In this document: piece after piece, positions 17,293 through 26,395 of the stretch | Layout: every line of letters begins with the position of its first letter | Position numbering within the stretch: the first letter of the stretch is position 1 | Assembly (NCBI RefSeq): GCF_041820985.1 | Contig: NZ_JBGUAU010000021.1 | Span: 26,111 to 90,110 of the forward strand | DNA: 64,000 nt | Direction of reading: 5' to 3' | From: Evansella sp041820985 | GTDB lineage: Bacteria > Bacillota > Bacilli > Bacillales > Salisediminibacteriaceae | Notes under the pieces: generated by a model | Databases searched by the model: none | Told to the model about the DNA's origin: nothing | What the model saw: only the letters and a program-made list of their open reading frames with translations | Position numbers and translations under genes: made by a program

Positions 17293-17928
17293 TTATTTAT
17301 ATGCTTCTACTCGAAAGATACGCATTCCTTTTTCTACAAAACGCTCTTCATACTCTGTCATGATATTTCCTTCCATTCCAGAGCGGTGCAGATCTAGACG
17401 AATGTTTTTTAGTTTCAAACCAAACTGTGACATACTCTCAAGTGAATATTCAAATAAGCCTTCATTATCTGTCTTAAAGTGAATTTCACCGTTTTCTTGT
17501 AATAAGTCTACATATTTTTGTAAAAATCCTGAGGAAGTTAATCTACGTTTTTCATGGCGATTTTTTGGCCACGGGTCAGTAAAATTTATGTAAAGACGAT
17601 CTACTTCTCCGGGAGCAAAAAAATCAGTAATTAATTCTACATCTTCTTTTATCAATCGAATATTTTGCAAAGGTTTTTCTATTATTCGCTCCACTGCAGT
17701 AAGGATAACACTATCGTATTTTTCCATGCCTATGACATTTCTATCTTTGTGTGCTTCTGCCATTCTTGTAACAAAGCGCCCTTTCCCAGTGCCTACTTCG
17801 ACATGAATGGGATTCTTATTTTCAAAGACAGTATGCCATTTGCCTTTACACTCTTTCGGATTTGGTATAACAACTTGGGAATTCTCTTCTATCACCTTGG
17901 AAGCCCAAGGTTTATTTCGTAAACGCAT
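17293..17928 (-). CDS. trmB: tRNA (guanine-N7-)-methyltransferase
   Basis: TrmB methylates G46 in the variable loop of tRNAs using SAM. The 211-aa protein has the SAM-binding motif VEVGTGKGRFV (about residues 39-49), VIGMEKYD, and the family signature FTDPWPKNRHEKRRL (about 115-129) that includes catalytic and tRNA-contact residues. The start is the ATG at 17928, just after a GAGAGTG purine stretch. A family A repeat begins 40 nt upstream. Confidence 0.96.
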   Translation of the reverse strand: MRLRNKPWASKVIEENSQVVIPNPKECKGKWHTVFENKNPIHVEVGTGKGRFVTRMAEAHKDRNVIGMEKYDSVILTAVERIIEKPLQNIRLIKEDVELITDFFAPGEVDRLYINFTDPWPKNRHEKRRLTSSGFLQKYVDLLQENGEIHFKTDNEGLFEYSLESMSQFGLKLKNIRLDLHRSGMEGNIMTEYEERFVEKGMRIFRVEAYK

Positions 17929-17970
17929 GTAATTTCACTCTCCATATAATTATAAATAACTTTAGTTATA

Positions 17971-18316
17971 GTCTACCCTGAAAATACGTAATCTCAATTG
18001 GTGGTTAACTTATCTAGTATTCCTAATATTGTTGGTTTCTATTCCATTCGCTACTTCCCACTCCCTTTCCTGTGGGGAGCTGCCGAGACATCTTCGTCAA
18101 TTCCGCCTAAGTACGTACCCACGTCCTGTGAGCAACGGCGTCATGTCGCCATCCTGGCTCCCGTCTACTACGTTGTCTCGCCTTTACTCTGCTTCTCAGT
18201 GGAGTTCCTTTGGCATTCGCTCATTCCATATATAATTGAATGTACTAACCTACTACTATTCAGCGAATTTTCACCCGCCATGGTAAATTTCCACTTACAT
18301 GGGTGGCTATCCTGTT
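17971..18316 (+). repeat. Dispersed repeat family A, copy 3
   Basis: Starts gtctaccctgaaaatacg, continues with ttgttggtttctattccattcg, cctgtggggagctgccgag, a gtctcgcctttactctgctt segment, cattcgctcattccat and a right part around cgccatggtaaatttccact. It fills most of the gap between trmB and the YtzH-like genes. Confidence 0.85.
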
Positions 18317-18333
18317 CATTACACTAATTTCAC

Positions 18334-18363
18334 TTGTACGATAGTCTACCCATCCTATATTAT
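18334..18363 (+). promoter_or_regulatory. Weak candidate promoter for the YtzH-like genes
   Basis: TTGTAC (18334-18339) and TATTAT (18358-18363) with an 18-nt spacer, just beyond the right end of the family A repeat. Confidence 0.35.
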
Positions 18364-18474
18364 ACGAAAACATATGTGTAAAAAAGCTTTTTTCTCTTTT
18401 ATGTGTAATTCTTGTCGTTTTGGGGTAAGGGAGTTACATAGCCAATGCTAATTTCAAAATATATGGAGGTGTTA

Positions 18475-18801
18475 ATGTTGGACAGGCTTCTCATGGTTGA
18501 CCATGTAAAGGATATTTTGAAAGAACAACTAGTATTGAAGACAGCTTCTGAAAGCCAGTTTGAACGATTAGATAAAATCATTTCTCAGTTACGAGACGAA
18601 TTTATTAATGAGAATTTTCAAGGTACCATTGAAGAAATTCATAGTTATGTCAAGAACTCTCCAAGGGATAAGGAAATGGACGACTTCGTTAATCTACACC
18701 GATTAAACATTACTCGATGGTTAGAGGAGTTAACATTGCTAAATGAAGGTGGCGGTGCTGTAACTATTGATTATAAACAAAGACAAGGAAGAGAAGTGTA
18801 A
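18475..18801 (+). CDS. YtzH-like protein, first copy
   Basis: A 108-aa soluble, helical protein. Its spacing of motifs (DIL near residue 13, then QFERLDKIIS) matches that of the next gene, which belongs to the YtzH-like family, so I read the pair as a tandem duplication. No function is known to me. GGAGGTG stands just upstream of the ATG at 18475; an earlier in-frame ATG at 18445 has no ribosome site. It is separated from the second copy by about 80 nt with no clear terminator. Confidence 0.75.
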   Translation: MLDRLLMVDHVKDILKEQLVLKTASESQFERLDKIISQLRDEFINENFQGTIEEIHSYVKNSPRDKEMDDFVNLHRLNITRWLEELTLLNEGGGAVTIDYKQRQGREV

Positions 18802-18880
18802 GGATACGCATATTTTTTCAAAGAAAACACATCCTTATATTTGAAGGATTTCCTCTAAAATGAAAGGATGTGTTACATCG

Positions 18881-19150
18881 ATGAACTACCATCACCAACT
18901 TCAATTACTTGTTGATATATTACACAACCAACAAGATGAAAATTATGGATCTCATGATGAGTTTGAACAAATGGAGCATTTAATAAGCAATATGTTAGAA
19001 AACAATGAGGTTCCTGATGAAGTGAAAGCTGCGTTAATGAGTTTAGAACAATTTTCTTATCAACATGATAAAGAAGGAATGCAGAGCAATTTTACTTCTA
19101 CTGAAATTCAACAATATTTACGAAAATTAGAGAATTTTGTAAGTAAGTAA
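18881..19150 (+). CDS. ytzH: YtzH-like protein, second copy
   Basis: An 89-aa soluble helical protein beginning MNYHHQLQLLVDILHNQQ, with the family's DEFEQMEHLIS segment (about residues 25-35). It matches the B. subtilis YtzH length and position between trmB and ytmP; the role is unknown. The ATG at 18881 is chosen on length. The ribosome site is weak (AAAGGA, about 12 nt away), and an ATG seven codons upstream has an equally weak GAAGGA. A tandem array of family B repeats begins immediately downstream. Confidence 0.78.
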   Translation: MNYHHQLQLLVDILHNQQDENYGSHDEFEQMEHLISNMLENNEVPDEVKAALMSLEQFSYQHDKEGMQSNFTSTEIQQYLRKLENFVSK

Positions 19151-19151
19151 G

Positions 19152-19660
19152 AAAAGCGCACGGCATCATATCGACATCCTGTCTCCCACCGAAATGCAAA
19201 TGTTCTGGACGAACGAAAAGCGGAATCCGCTTGCATATCTGCGAAGAAAAATGTTCTTTCAGTTGAAAAGTGCTTTCTACTTTTCTAACTGGAAGGTTAT
19301 TTTTCACAGCAGATAGCGGATGTAGCTAGACAACACGAAAAGCGGAATCCGCTTGCATATCTGCGAAGAAAAATGTTCTTTCAGTTGAAAAGTGCTTTTT
19401 ACTTTTCTAACTGGAAGGTTATTTTTCACAGCAGATAGCGGATGTAGCTAGACAACACGAAAAGCGGAATCCGCTTGCATATCTGCGAAGAAAAATGTTC
19501 TTTCAGTTGAAAAGTGCTTTTTACTTTTCTAACTGGAAGGTTATTTTTCACAGCAGATAGCGGATGAAGCTAGAAAAAAAAGTGCTTTTTACTTCTAATC
19601 GGCCAGGTTATTTGACACGAGGTCCTGGCGAATGGAGCTAGACACCTTTCTTCTAAGTTC
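19152..19660 (+). repeat. Family B region with a 122-bp unit repeated three times
   Basis: Three near-identical 122-bp units occupy 19214-19335, 19336-19457 and 19458-19579. Each begins cgaaaagcggaatccgcttg and contains a hairpin (first at 19256-19295) in which CTTTCAGTT pairs with AACTGGAAG and GAAAAGT with ACTTTTC. The array is inserted within a family B element whose left part (cgaaatgcaaatgttctgga, 19190s) and right part (atcggccaggttatttgaca, 19600s) flank it. No coding potential is seen. Confidence 0.9.
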
Positions 19661-19755
19661 AAAAAAATTCTATAAACTCTTATCTCTTAAAAAAGCAAAA
19701 GGAAAAGGGTGCCTTTTATTTTTGATAAAGACACCCTCTCTCTTTCTTCTATGAT

Positions 19756-20538
19756 TTAATTTTCCTGCTGTAAAATTTGGCTTAATATATCCGACCACAT
19801 CGTCATCTCATGATATTCTTGACGTTGCCATCTCCACAACATACTTTCAACACATTGTGCTACCATATACCAACGAAGACGATACATGAGACCATCATTA
19901 TTATCGACTCCATACTCACCTAACCACGCTTCCCATTCCCCCTGTGGAATGTATAAATATAAGAGTGGTGCAATGTCTAAGGCTGGATCCGCAATTATTG
20001 CACCGTCCCAATCGATTAAATAGAGATTTTCTTCACTCATCATCCAATTATTATGGTTCAAATCGGCATGACATACTACATGCTTACAGTCTTCCAAGCC
20101 ATCAATTTTTTTTCCAAGCCACTGAATCCCTTGAAGCATATATGGATCTTGTATTTGTAAGTGCTTTATACGCTCTTTCATATTTTCCAACAGACATTTT
20201 GGAGTCAGAGGGCGATTCCCCAAACGTTTGAACATGTCTATTAATTCTTCAGAACGATGAATTTTTGATAATAATCTAGCTACTCTTTTTTCACACATTT
20301 CAGGTGATTTTAATTCTCTTCCATTGACCCACCTTTGAGCAGTGATCACATCACCATTTTCCAAACGCTTCGTCCATAATAGTTTAGGAACTATTCCTTC
20401 AGCAGAAAGAACTGCTAGGAAAGGAGAAGAGTTTCTCTTTATAAAAATTTTTTGATCACCTTGTTGTGCGATGTATGCTTCACCGGTTGCTCCACCAGCA
20501 GGCCATATATCCCACTCTTCTCCCAAAAAGTGTTTCAA
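19756..20538 (-). CDS. ytmP: YtmP, aminoglycoside/choline kinase-like phosphotransferase
   Basis: A 260-aa protein kinase-like-fold phosphotransferase. The catalytic loop reads VCHADLNHNNWM (HxDxxxxN type) and the metal-binding loop LIDWDGA (DFG equivalent); FIKRNSSPFLAVLSAEG near the N-terminus holds the ATP-contacting Lys. The physiological substrate is unknown. I place the start at the TTG at 20538, with AGGGTG 6 nt upstream, so that the protein begins MKHFLGEEW; earlier GTG and TTG codons abut that site. It keeps its place near trmB and ytzH. Confidence 0.87.
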   Translation of the reverse strand: MKHFLGEEWDIWPAGGATGEAYIAQQGDQKIFIKRNSSPFLAVLSAEGIVPKLLWTKRLENGDVITAQRWVNGRELKSPEMCEKRVARLLSKIHRSEELIDMFKRLGNRPLTPKCLLENMKERIKHLQIQDPYMLQGIQWLGKKIDGLEDCKHVVCHADLNHNNWMMSEENLYLIDWDGAIIADPALDIAPLLYLYIPQGEWEAWLGEYGVDNNDGLMYRLRWYMVAQCVESMLWRWQRQEYHEMTMWSDILSQILQQEN

Positions 20539-20787
20539 TCTTTTCACCCTCAATTTCGTCTTAGCTTTGATGTTGTGTGACCCTTTAAGATCACCACACC
20601 CTATAAGAAGTCACTAAAAAAGTATAAAGAAACCCTTTTTCATTGCTCTTTCCTATAAACTAGAGGTTTGATCTATTTTTGAAGTCTTTTACTATTGTAA
20701 GAAAGATTTAGCGATTGTTCAACTTAAAGATTAAAAATAAAGTAGATTTTTCATACTAACTCTTTTATTTTACTCTTTATCATACTC

Positions 20788-21675
20788 TTAGTCATCTATT
20801 ATGGAGTTAGATTGAACAATATTTTCCATTCGCCTCTCTCCAACTGAGGCACAGTTAGCTAATAAAACATCCACCGTTTTTAATTGATGATGTTTTAACG
20901 GTATAGATTGACTTTTTTGTGTTTGAATCCATTGTTGCCAATTACGTTTATCTATTAGTTTTATTTTATATTGTGACTTAGGTATATCTATATAACTATC
21001 CTTCGCTAGAACTAACGTACGGATTGGGATGGATATGCCTTTTTCCAAAAAGATAGGTTCAATTACTGTCCTCATTCGTTTCAATGAGATGATAGGTGAA
21101 AGAATTTTTGTCTCTGAATTACCATCTTCTTTTACCCAAAAACGCTCGGAATCATGATGGAATATTGTTTTGGTCGAACCTAATATCGGAGAAATTAACC
21201 AAAGTTCTGTCGGAGTAAGTAAAACGATACTTAGCTCAACAGGTGCTTTCTTCGAAAGAAAGACAGGCTCATAAAACAGGAAGAAAGAATCAGGCAATTC
21301 CTTTAGTAAGGTTTGTAATAGTGAGTCATGGAAATATTTTCGCTTTACATTCGATATTTCAAAAACAGACGAACTCGCCCAATTTATTTGAAACTGAAGC
21401 ATCTCCGTTAAGAATATTTCACGTAACTGTTGCTTTGATATGGTTTGACTATGTGTGGTTATATCTAACTCTTTTACTTCTAACTTCTTCCGTAAAAACC
21501 ATTGTTTCCAACTTCTTTTTTGATCATTATGTTCTTCTTCAACTGTTTGGTTATTCCAAGTTCGTTGAAGTTTATTCCAACGATCTCTCTTAAGTCGAAC
21601 GAAACGAGAGGAATACCGATAAACATCCGATTCATACCTTGATATATAATTATTTAATTTAACAAGCTGTGCCAT
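20788..21675 (-). CDS. NERD-like (nuclease-related domain) hypothetical protein
   Basis: A 295-aa soluble basic protein starting MAQLVKLNNYISRYE. Its middle (FFLFYEPVFLSKKAPVEL through LLTPTELWLISP) resembles proteins annotated in Bacillus as carrying a nuclease-related (NERD) domain, where an Asp/Glu-x-Lys pattern would be expected. I do not see the full catalytic set with certainty. The C-terminal part ends in KHHQLKTVDVLLANC. It is a single gene between ytmP and thpR. A nucleic-acid role is inference. Confidence 0.65.
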   Translation of the reverse strand: MAQLVKLNNYISRYESDVYRYSSRFVRLKRDRWNKLQRTWNNQTVEEEHNDQKRSWKQWFLRKKLEVKELDITTHSQTISKQQLREIFLTEMLQFQINWASSSVFEISNVKRKYFHDSLLQTLLKELPDSFFLFYEPVFLSKKAPVELSIVLLTPTELWLISPILGSTKTIFHHDSERFWVKEDGNSETKILSPIISLKRMRTVIEPIFLEKGISIPIRTLVLAKDSYIDIPKSQYKIKLIDKRNWQQWIQTQKSQSIPLKHHQLKTVDVLLANCASVGERRMENIVQSNSIIDD

Positions 21676-21758
21676 TACATTACCCCTATTTAAATGTATC
21701 AGAAAAATGGAACTAATTGAAAATGATACAATTCACTATCAATTAATAGTGTGGCAAC

Positions 21759-22331
21759 TTACTCCACCCTTATCCTATTGTATCCTGTAAGTTGAATTTT
21801 TGAAACAGTCTTATACATAGGACTTTGTCCTGGATTTACCTCAAACAAATGAAAAGCATCTACCCCCCAAGTAATTGTTTGAACATTAGAATCATTTAGT
21901 GAAACGGAACAGGTATTAATGATTGATTTTGCTAATGTTATATGCGGCTTGTAAGGTCTCTTTTCTATTGGAAAGTTCATTATTTCTGCCGTACTAGTTA
22001 TTTTTTTTTGTAATTCATGTAATGGATTACTCTCTTCAACCCCCACCCATATTACTCTTGGATTTACTTCTTTACCAAAATATCCAATGTTTAATAACGA
22101 TAACGAAAAAGGTGAGATGGAGTTCAATTCATTTTGTAGGTTATTCCACATCTTTTCTTTAAACTTTTTTTCCCACCCACCTAAAAATAATAGGGTTATA
22201 TGGAAATCCTGAAGATTAGTAACTTTTTTATAATATTTCGTAAGCTGTAGATGTTTTTGAATTCTTTGTAGTTCCGTTTGAATACTACTAGGAATGGATA
22301 TACCGATAAAGTGATGTGCGTTTTCTTTCAT
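21759..22331 (-). CDS. thpR: RNA 2',3'-cyclic phosphodiesterase (YtlP/ThpR)
   Basis: A 190-aa two-histidine phosphoesterase. Both HxT motifs are present: FHITLLFLGG (about residue 48) and KPHITLAKS (about 130), the catalytic pair that opens 2',3'-cyclic phosphates on RNA. Members are historically called 2'-5' RNA ligases. The start at 22331 is favoured by GGTGA about 6 nt upstream and by the family's usual beginning just before HHFIGISIP. It is divergent from the cysteine synthase gene. Confidence 0.92.
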   Translation of the reverse strand: MKENAHHFIGISIPSSIQTELQRIQKHLQLTKYYKKVTNLQDFHITLLFLGGWEKKFKEKMWNNLQNELNSISPFSLSLLNIGYFGKEVNPRVIWVGVEESNPLHELQKKITSTAEIMNFPIEKRPYKPHITLAKSIINTCSVSLNDSNVQTITWGVDAFHLFEVNPGQSPMYKTVSKIQLTGYNRIRVE

Positions 22332-22404
22332 GCAGTTCACCATCTTTTTTCATATTATTGTTATATGATATAATAAAAAAGCATATAATTCCGATTTTAA
22401 TAAT

Positions 22405-22434
22405 TTGTTTTTACATAATGTATACCAATATTAT
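22405..22434 (+). promoter_or_regulatory. Candidate promoter for the cysteine synthase gene
   Basis: TTGTTT (22405-22410) and TATTAT (22429-22434) with an 18-nt spacer, 30 nt before the start codon. An AATTCC-centred AT-rich stretch at 22387 faintly resembles CymR-type operators, but the match is poor. Confidence 0.4.
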
Positions 22435-22463
22435 TGATATTTTACCGAGAGGACGTGTTATTC

Positions 22464-23414
22464 ATGCAAGTTGTAAACAATGTTGCAGAATTAATAGGAA
22501 ATACACCATTAGTAAAGCTACAGCAGCTACCAGAAAAAAATGGAGCAGCTGTATACCTGAAACTTGAAAATATGAATCCAAGTGGAAGTGTAAAAGACCG
22601 AGCAGCATATAACATGATAGTACAAGCTGAGAAAGAAGGTCACTTAAACGAAAATTCTATTATTATTGAACCAACTTCAGGTAACACAGGAATTGGGTTA
22701 GCAATGAATGCAGCCGCCCGTGGATACCGTTCCATCCTAGTTATGCCAGACACAATGTCACAAGAGCGTATTAATCTACTAAAGGCATATGGAGCACAAG
22801 TAGTATTAACTCCTGGTGACAAAAAAATGCCTGGCGCTATTGAGAAAGCTCATGAACTTGTCAAAGAAATCCCCAACAGCTTTATGCCAATGCAATTTGA
22901 AAATGAAGCGAACCCTGATGCACACCGTCATACTACAGCTCTAGAAATTGTGGAAGGTATGAAAATGATAGGCAAGCCATTATCTGCATTTGTTGCTGCA
23001 TCTGGTACAGGTGGAACTATTACTGGTACCGCAGAAGAACTAAAGAAAGCTTTCCCAAAAGTTACAATTCATGTTGTTGAACCTAAGGGATCTCCAGTAT
23101 TATCTGGTGGAAAACCTGGACCACATAAATTAGTTGGTACTAGTCCTGGATTTATCCCACCTATTTTAAATCAAGATGTGTATGATGAAATTTTCTGTAT
23201 TTCCGATGAAGATGCATACGATATCACAAGAAAACTTTCTAGAAGAGAAGGAATTCTTGTAGGCCCCTCATCTGGAGCGGCATGCTACGCTGCATTACAA
23301 GTTGCAAAAAGACTAACTCCTGAAGATGTCGTTGTTGCAATAGCTTGTGATACTGGTGAACGTTACCTATCAACGGATCTTTTTGATTTTGATAATGATA
23401 TAACTCAGAAATAA
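22464..23414 (+). CDS. ytkP: Cysteine synthase (YtkP)
   Basis: A 316-aa PLP-dependent fold-type II enzyme that makes cysteine from O-acetylserine and sulfide. The PLP lysine is in PSGSVKDRAA (about Lys42), the substrate loop reads PTSGNTGIGLA, the phosphate-binding loop ASGTGGTITG and the C-terminal PSSGAACYA. It is a paralogue of CysK. AGAGGA stands about 10 nt before ATG. The gene is monocistronic, bounded by a terminator near 23450-23495. Confidence 0.95.
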   Translation: MQVVNNVAELIGNTPLVKLQQLPEKNGAAVYLKLENMNPSGSVKDRAAYNMIVQAEKEGHLNENSIIIEPTSGNTGIGLAMNAAARGYRSILVMPDTMSQERINLLKAYGAQVVLTPGDKKMPGAIEKAHELVKEIPNSFMPMQFENEANPDAHRHTTALEIVEGMKMIGKPLSAFVAASGTGGTITGTAEELKKAFPKVTIHVVEPKGSPVLSGGKPGPHKLVGTSPGFIPPILNQDVYDEIFCISDEDAYDITRKLSRREGILVGPSSGAACYAALQVAKRLTPEDVVVAIACDTGERYLSTDLFDFDNDITQK

Positions 23415-23445
23415 ATAGAACCATTATCTATGTCGAAAAAATGTC

Positions 23446-23495
23446 AAGGATGTCTCTTAGGTTATAGGTTAACCTCTAGGTGACATCCTTTTTTG
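23446..23495 (+). terminator. Bidirectional terminator between ytkP and pepV
   Basis: aaggatgtc (23446-23454) pairs with gacatcctt (23482-23490), with an inner aggtt/aacct helix. A T run follows on + and an A run precedes it, so both convergent genes can use it. Confidence 0.88.
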
Positions 23496-23507
23496 GTATT
23501 TCGCTCA

Positions 23508-24896
23508 TTATTTCGCTAACTCATAAATGGCCTGAGCATATAAAGCTGTCGCCTTTTTTAAATTTTCGATAGAGATGTATTCGTCCGCTTGGTGAGCAAC
23601 ATCTACCTGTCCTGGGAACATAGGTCCAAATGCAACTCCGGCATCAAGTGACCTTGCATACGTTCCTCCCCCTATTGCTAATAACTCTGCATTCTCTCCC
23701 GTTTGTTCTTCATATACTTTCACTAACGTCTGTACTAATGGATGTTGTTCTTCTACCGCATGAGGTTCGATGTGAGTCCGGATGGAGAGGGAAGCTTCCT
23801 TTTCGGATAATTTATTTTCTATTGTGTCATATAAGGTAGTAAAATTAACTCCTTCTGGGTACCGTAAGTTAACGCCTATTTTTCCACCTTCTGAAGTAAA
23901 CGAGATAATTCCAACATTGACAGTTACATCTCCTTTTACCTCATCAGAATAACTAATTCCTAATTTTTCCCCGCGAGAAGATTGATAAAAATAATCTTCT
24001 AAGATTAAAAAGAATCTTTTCTCTTTTTCCGATAGAGTTGGAACGTATTTTTGAATAAAATGAGCAAGAAGTAGTCCACTATTGACACCGTTATCTGGCT
24101 CCATTCCATGTGCCGATTTTCCATGAAGCCGAACTACTACTTCACTTCTTTCCGTTTTGATCTCCCCCTTAACATTATGATTATTTATAAAGTTAGTAAA
24201 GAGAGACTTTATTTCTTGCATATCGACACCTGATATAATAGCGCTAGCCTGTTCTGGAACCATATTCAACCGTTCTCCTGATCGAAACTCTTTAATTGTA
24301 CTATTTATTCCAGATTTAGTCGTAATCTCAAAATCACAAATTCCCTTTTCAGCATTGATAATCGGAAAATCTGCGTCTGGCGCAAAACCAATGGAAGGCA
24401 TTTCCTCATATTTGAAATAATGCTCCACACAGCGCCATTGACTTTCTTCATCGTTGCCTAAAATTAACCGCACGCGTTTGGTTAAAGGTAATCCTAAATC
24501 TTTTACTAACCTAAGAGCAAAGTATGCCGCCATCGTGGGGCCTTTATCATCAATTGCACCTCTAGCATAGATATTCCCGTTTCGAATTTCGGCACTGTAT
24601 GGTGGAGATGTCCACCCTTCCCCTTCAGGAACTACATCTAAATGACAAAGAACACCAACTATTCCCTCCCCATCTCCATACTCAATATGGCCAGCATATC
24701 CGTCTACATCACGAACCTTGAATCCGTCTTTTTTCGCAAGGTTTAACATCCAATCATATGCCTCTCTAATACCCTTTCCGAAAGGAGCATCTTCTGTTTT
24801 GGTATCATCATCTAAAACACTTTTTATCTGTAATAATTTTTGTGTATGTATAATCAAGTCTTCTGATATTGCTTCCACTTCTTTTTTCCAATGCAT
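23508..24896 (-). CDS. pepV: Dipeptidase PepV/YtjP (M20 family)
   Basis: A 462-aa zinc dipeptidase of the Sapep/PepV branch. Metal ligands are seen in VLCHLDVVPEG (His, Asp), RGAIDDKGPTM (bridging Asp), the catalytic/metal NDEESQW pair, FAPDADFP and the C-terminal DVAHQADEYI. PepV cleaves dipeptides in the cytoplasm for amino acid recycling. The start at 24896 is preceded by GGAGAA. It is transcribed toward ytkP and ends just before the shared terminator. Confidence 0.95.
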   Translation of the reverse strand: MHWKKEVEAISEDLIIHTQKLLQIKSVLDDDTKTEDAPFGKGIREAYDWMLNLAKKDGFKVRDVDGYAGHIEYGDGEGIVGVLCHLDVVPEGEGWTSPPYSAEIRNGNIYARGAIDDKGPTMAAYFALRLVKDLGLPLTKRVRLILGNDEESQWRCVEHYFKYEEMPSIGFAPDADFPIINAEKGICDFEITTKSGINSTIKEFRSGERLNMVPEQASAIISGVDMQEIKSLFTNFINNHNVKGEIKTERSEVVVRLHGKSAHGMEPDNGVNSGLLLAHFIQKYVPTLSEKEKRFFLILEDYFYQSSRGEKLGISYSDEVKGDVTVNVGIISFTSEGGKIGVNLRYPEGVNFTTLYDTIENKLSEKEASLSIRTHIEPHAVEEQHPLVQTLVKVYEEQTGENAELLAIGGGTYARSLDAGVAFGPMFPGQVDVAHQADEYISIENLKKATALYAQAIYELAK

Positions 24897-25332
24897 CGAA
24901 ACTTCTCCTTTATGCTCTATTATTTTTAAATACTATTTTGTACGAGGTACATTATCACCCATTTTTCAAGGGTAAGGACCCTGTCACTAGTTTATCACGT
25001 TTCATAAATTCCTCTTACTAGATCTATATAAATACTTCTTTTCTAGTGCTGTACTTCATATGAATGAAAGAAAGAGGTATTTGTAAGATTTATTTACAGA
25101 CTTTTCAAAAACTTTACAATATTCCTCTTTACTTCCTACATTTTCCTACATAAAATAAAAGAAAGGAGTGAACGATTATTTTTCCACCATAACATGAAAC
25201 TAATTCGTTTTAATTAACCAATATATCTATTCTTTTTCTTCGTTTCGTTTACATCTATTGCATTTTTATATGAGGACTATGAATATTGTTTGGTTCCATC
25301 TTTACATTGAAAACGATTAGGGGAGTGGTTAT
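24897..25332. other. Intergenic stretch, nothing assigned
   Basis: AT-rich region between divergent pepV and ytzE. I see no repeat, RNA element or credible small gene. An AAAGGAG at about 25163 opens only a nine-codon frame. Confidence 0.5.
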
Positions 25333-25551
25333 TTGAAAACTTCAACGGACCGGATGTTGACTAGGATTAAATCCATCTACCTTTATATTAAGAAAAGGGG
25401 GAGCGTCTCCACGAAGGAACTGGTTGAAGAATTCGGAACAACCCAACGGACAATACAACGAGACCTTAATGTATTAGTTTACAATAAACTCGTGGACAGT
25501 CCCAAACGCGGCAAATGGACAACAACCAACAGAAAAACAAAAGTATCGTAA
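25333..25551 (+). CDS. ytzE: YtzE, small DeoR-type helix-turn-helix protein
   Basis: A 72-aa protein that is essentially one winged helix-turn-helix of the DeoR type: IKKRGSVSTKELVEEFGTTQRTIQRDLNVL contains the recognition helix. It lacks the sugar-phosphate sensor domain of full DeoR regulators, so it could bind DNA without a ligand or act with a partner. Translation starts at TTG, after GGGGAGTGG. It is a single gene followed by a strong terminator. Confidence 0.85.
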   Translation: MKTSTDRMLTRIKSIYLYIKKRGSVSTKELVEEFGTTQRTIQRDLNVLVYNKLVDSPKRGKWTTTNRKTKVS

Positions 25552-25595
25552 AGAAGAAGCAAGTAAAAGGTCTTTATCCTTTTACTTGCTTCTTT
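25552..25595 (+). terminator. Terminator of ytzE
   Basis: A perfect 15-bp stem, gaagcaagtaaaagg with ccttttacttgcttc, followed by ttt. Confidence 0.9.
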
Positions 25596-25681
25596 GTGCA
25601 AAAAACCAAGCTGCTATGTACTTAATGCTATTGTTGCTCTAGCATCTGTAGTGAGCAACACCTTTGCCAGTCATCCATTAA

Positions 25682-26395
25682 TTACTTACTGTTCCTCAAC
25701 AACTCTACTTCTTCTTCAGTCAATTCTCGGTATTCACCGGGAAGTAACGTTGGATCTAGGTCTATTGGACCTATTCTTTCCCTTTTTAAAGCAACTACCT
25801 TATTATCAACTGCTAGAAACATCCGCTTCACTTGATGAAATTTCCCCTCTGTAATTGTTAAATGAACGACCGTTCTATTTTTGTCATCTATATACTCAAG
25901 TTTCGCTGGCTTCGTTACATATCCATCTTCTAACGTTACACCATTCTGTAATAGTCCTTCCTCTTCTGCACTCAAAACTTTCTCAATATGAACTCGATAC
26001 ATTTTATCGACCTTTTTTTTCGGAGAAGTAAGTTGGTGTGCTAGTTTCCCATCATTCGTAAGCAACATAAACCCTGTTGTATCTTTATCAAGCCTACCAA
26101 CAGGAAATGGTTCATATATGGCATCATCAGTATGTAAAAGATCTACAACAGTACGCTCCGCTATATCCTCTGTTGCAGAAATAACTCCTTTTGGTTTATT
26201 CATCATGAAATAAATATACGGTTTATATTCCACTCTCTCACCGTAAATCTCAATAATATCTTCCTCAGGGTTTACTTGTACTTTACCGTCTTTCACTATC
26301 GTTCCATCAACAGTTAAACCTCCTCCTTTTAATAGCTTCTTCACTTCTTTCCTTGAGCCATGCCCCATATTCGCTAACAACTTATCAACCCTCAC
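25682..26395 (-). CDS. 16S rRNA pseudouridine synthase, RsuA family
   Basis: A 237-aa enzyme with an N-terminal S4 RNA-binding domain (MRVDKLLANMGHGSRKEVKKL) and an RsuA-type catalytic domain with the active-site Asp in PVGRLDKDTTGFML (about residue 100). It isomerises a uridine in ribosomal RNA, most likely the small subunit. Its ATG lies 11 nt inside the end of the upstream gene, so the two are translationally linked. It corresponds to the YtzG-type enzyme of Bacillus. Confidence 0.92.
   Translation of the reverse strand: MRVDKLLANMGHGSRKEVKKLLKGGGLTVDGTIVKDGKVQVNPEEDIIEIYGERVEYKPYIYFMMNKPKGVISATEDIAERTVVDLLHTDDAIYEPFPVGRLDKDTTGFMLLTNDGKLAHQLTSPKKKVDKMYRVHIEKVLSAEEEGLLQNGVTLEDGYVTKPAKLEYIDDKNRTVVHLTITEGKFHQVKRMFLAVDNKVVALKRERIGPIDLDPTLLPGEYRELTEEEVELLRNSK

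Noticed and set aside
19214..19579. Tandem repeat as a CRISPR array
   Set aside because: The unit is 122 bp and identical throughout with no variable spacers, and there are no cas genes.
22381..22400. CymR operator upstream of the cysteine synthase gene
   Set aside because: Only the AATTCC part matches; the AT-periodic arm is too degenerate to support a call.
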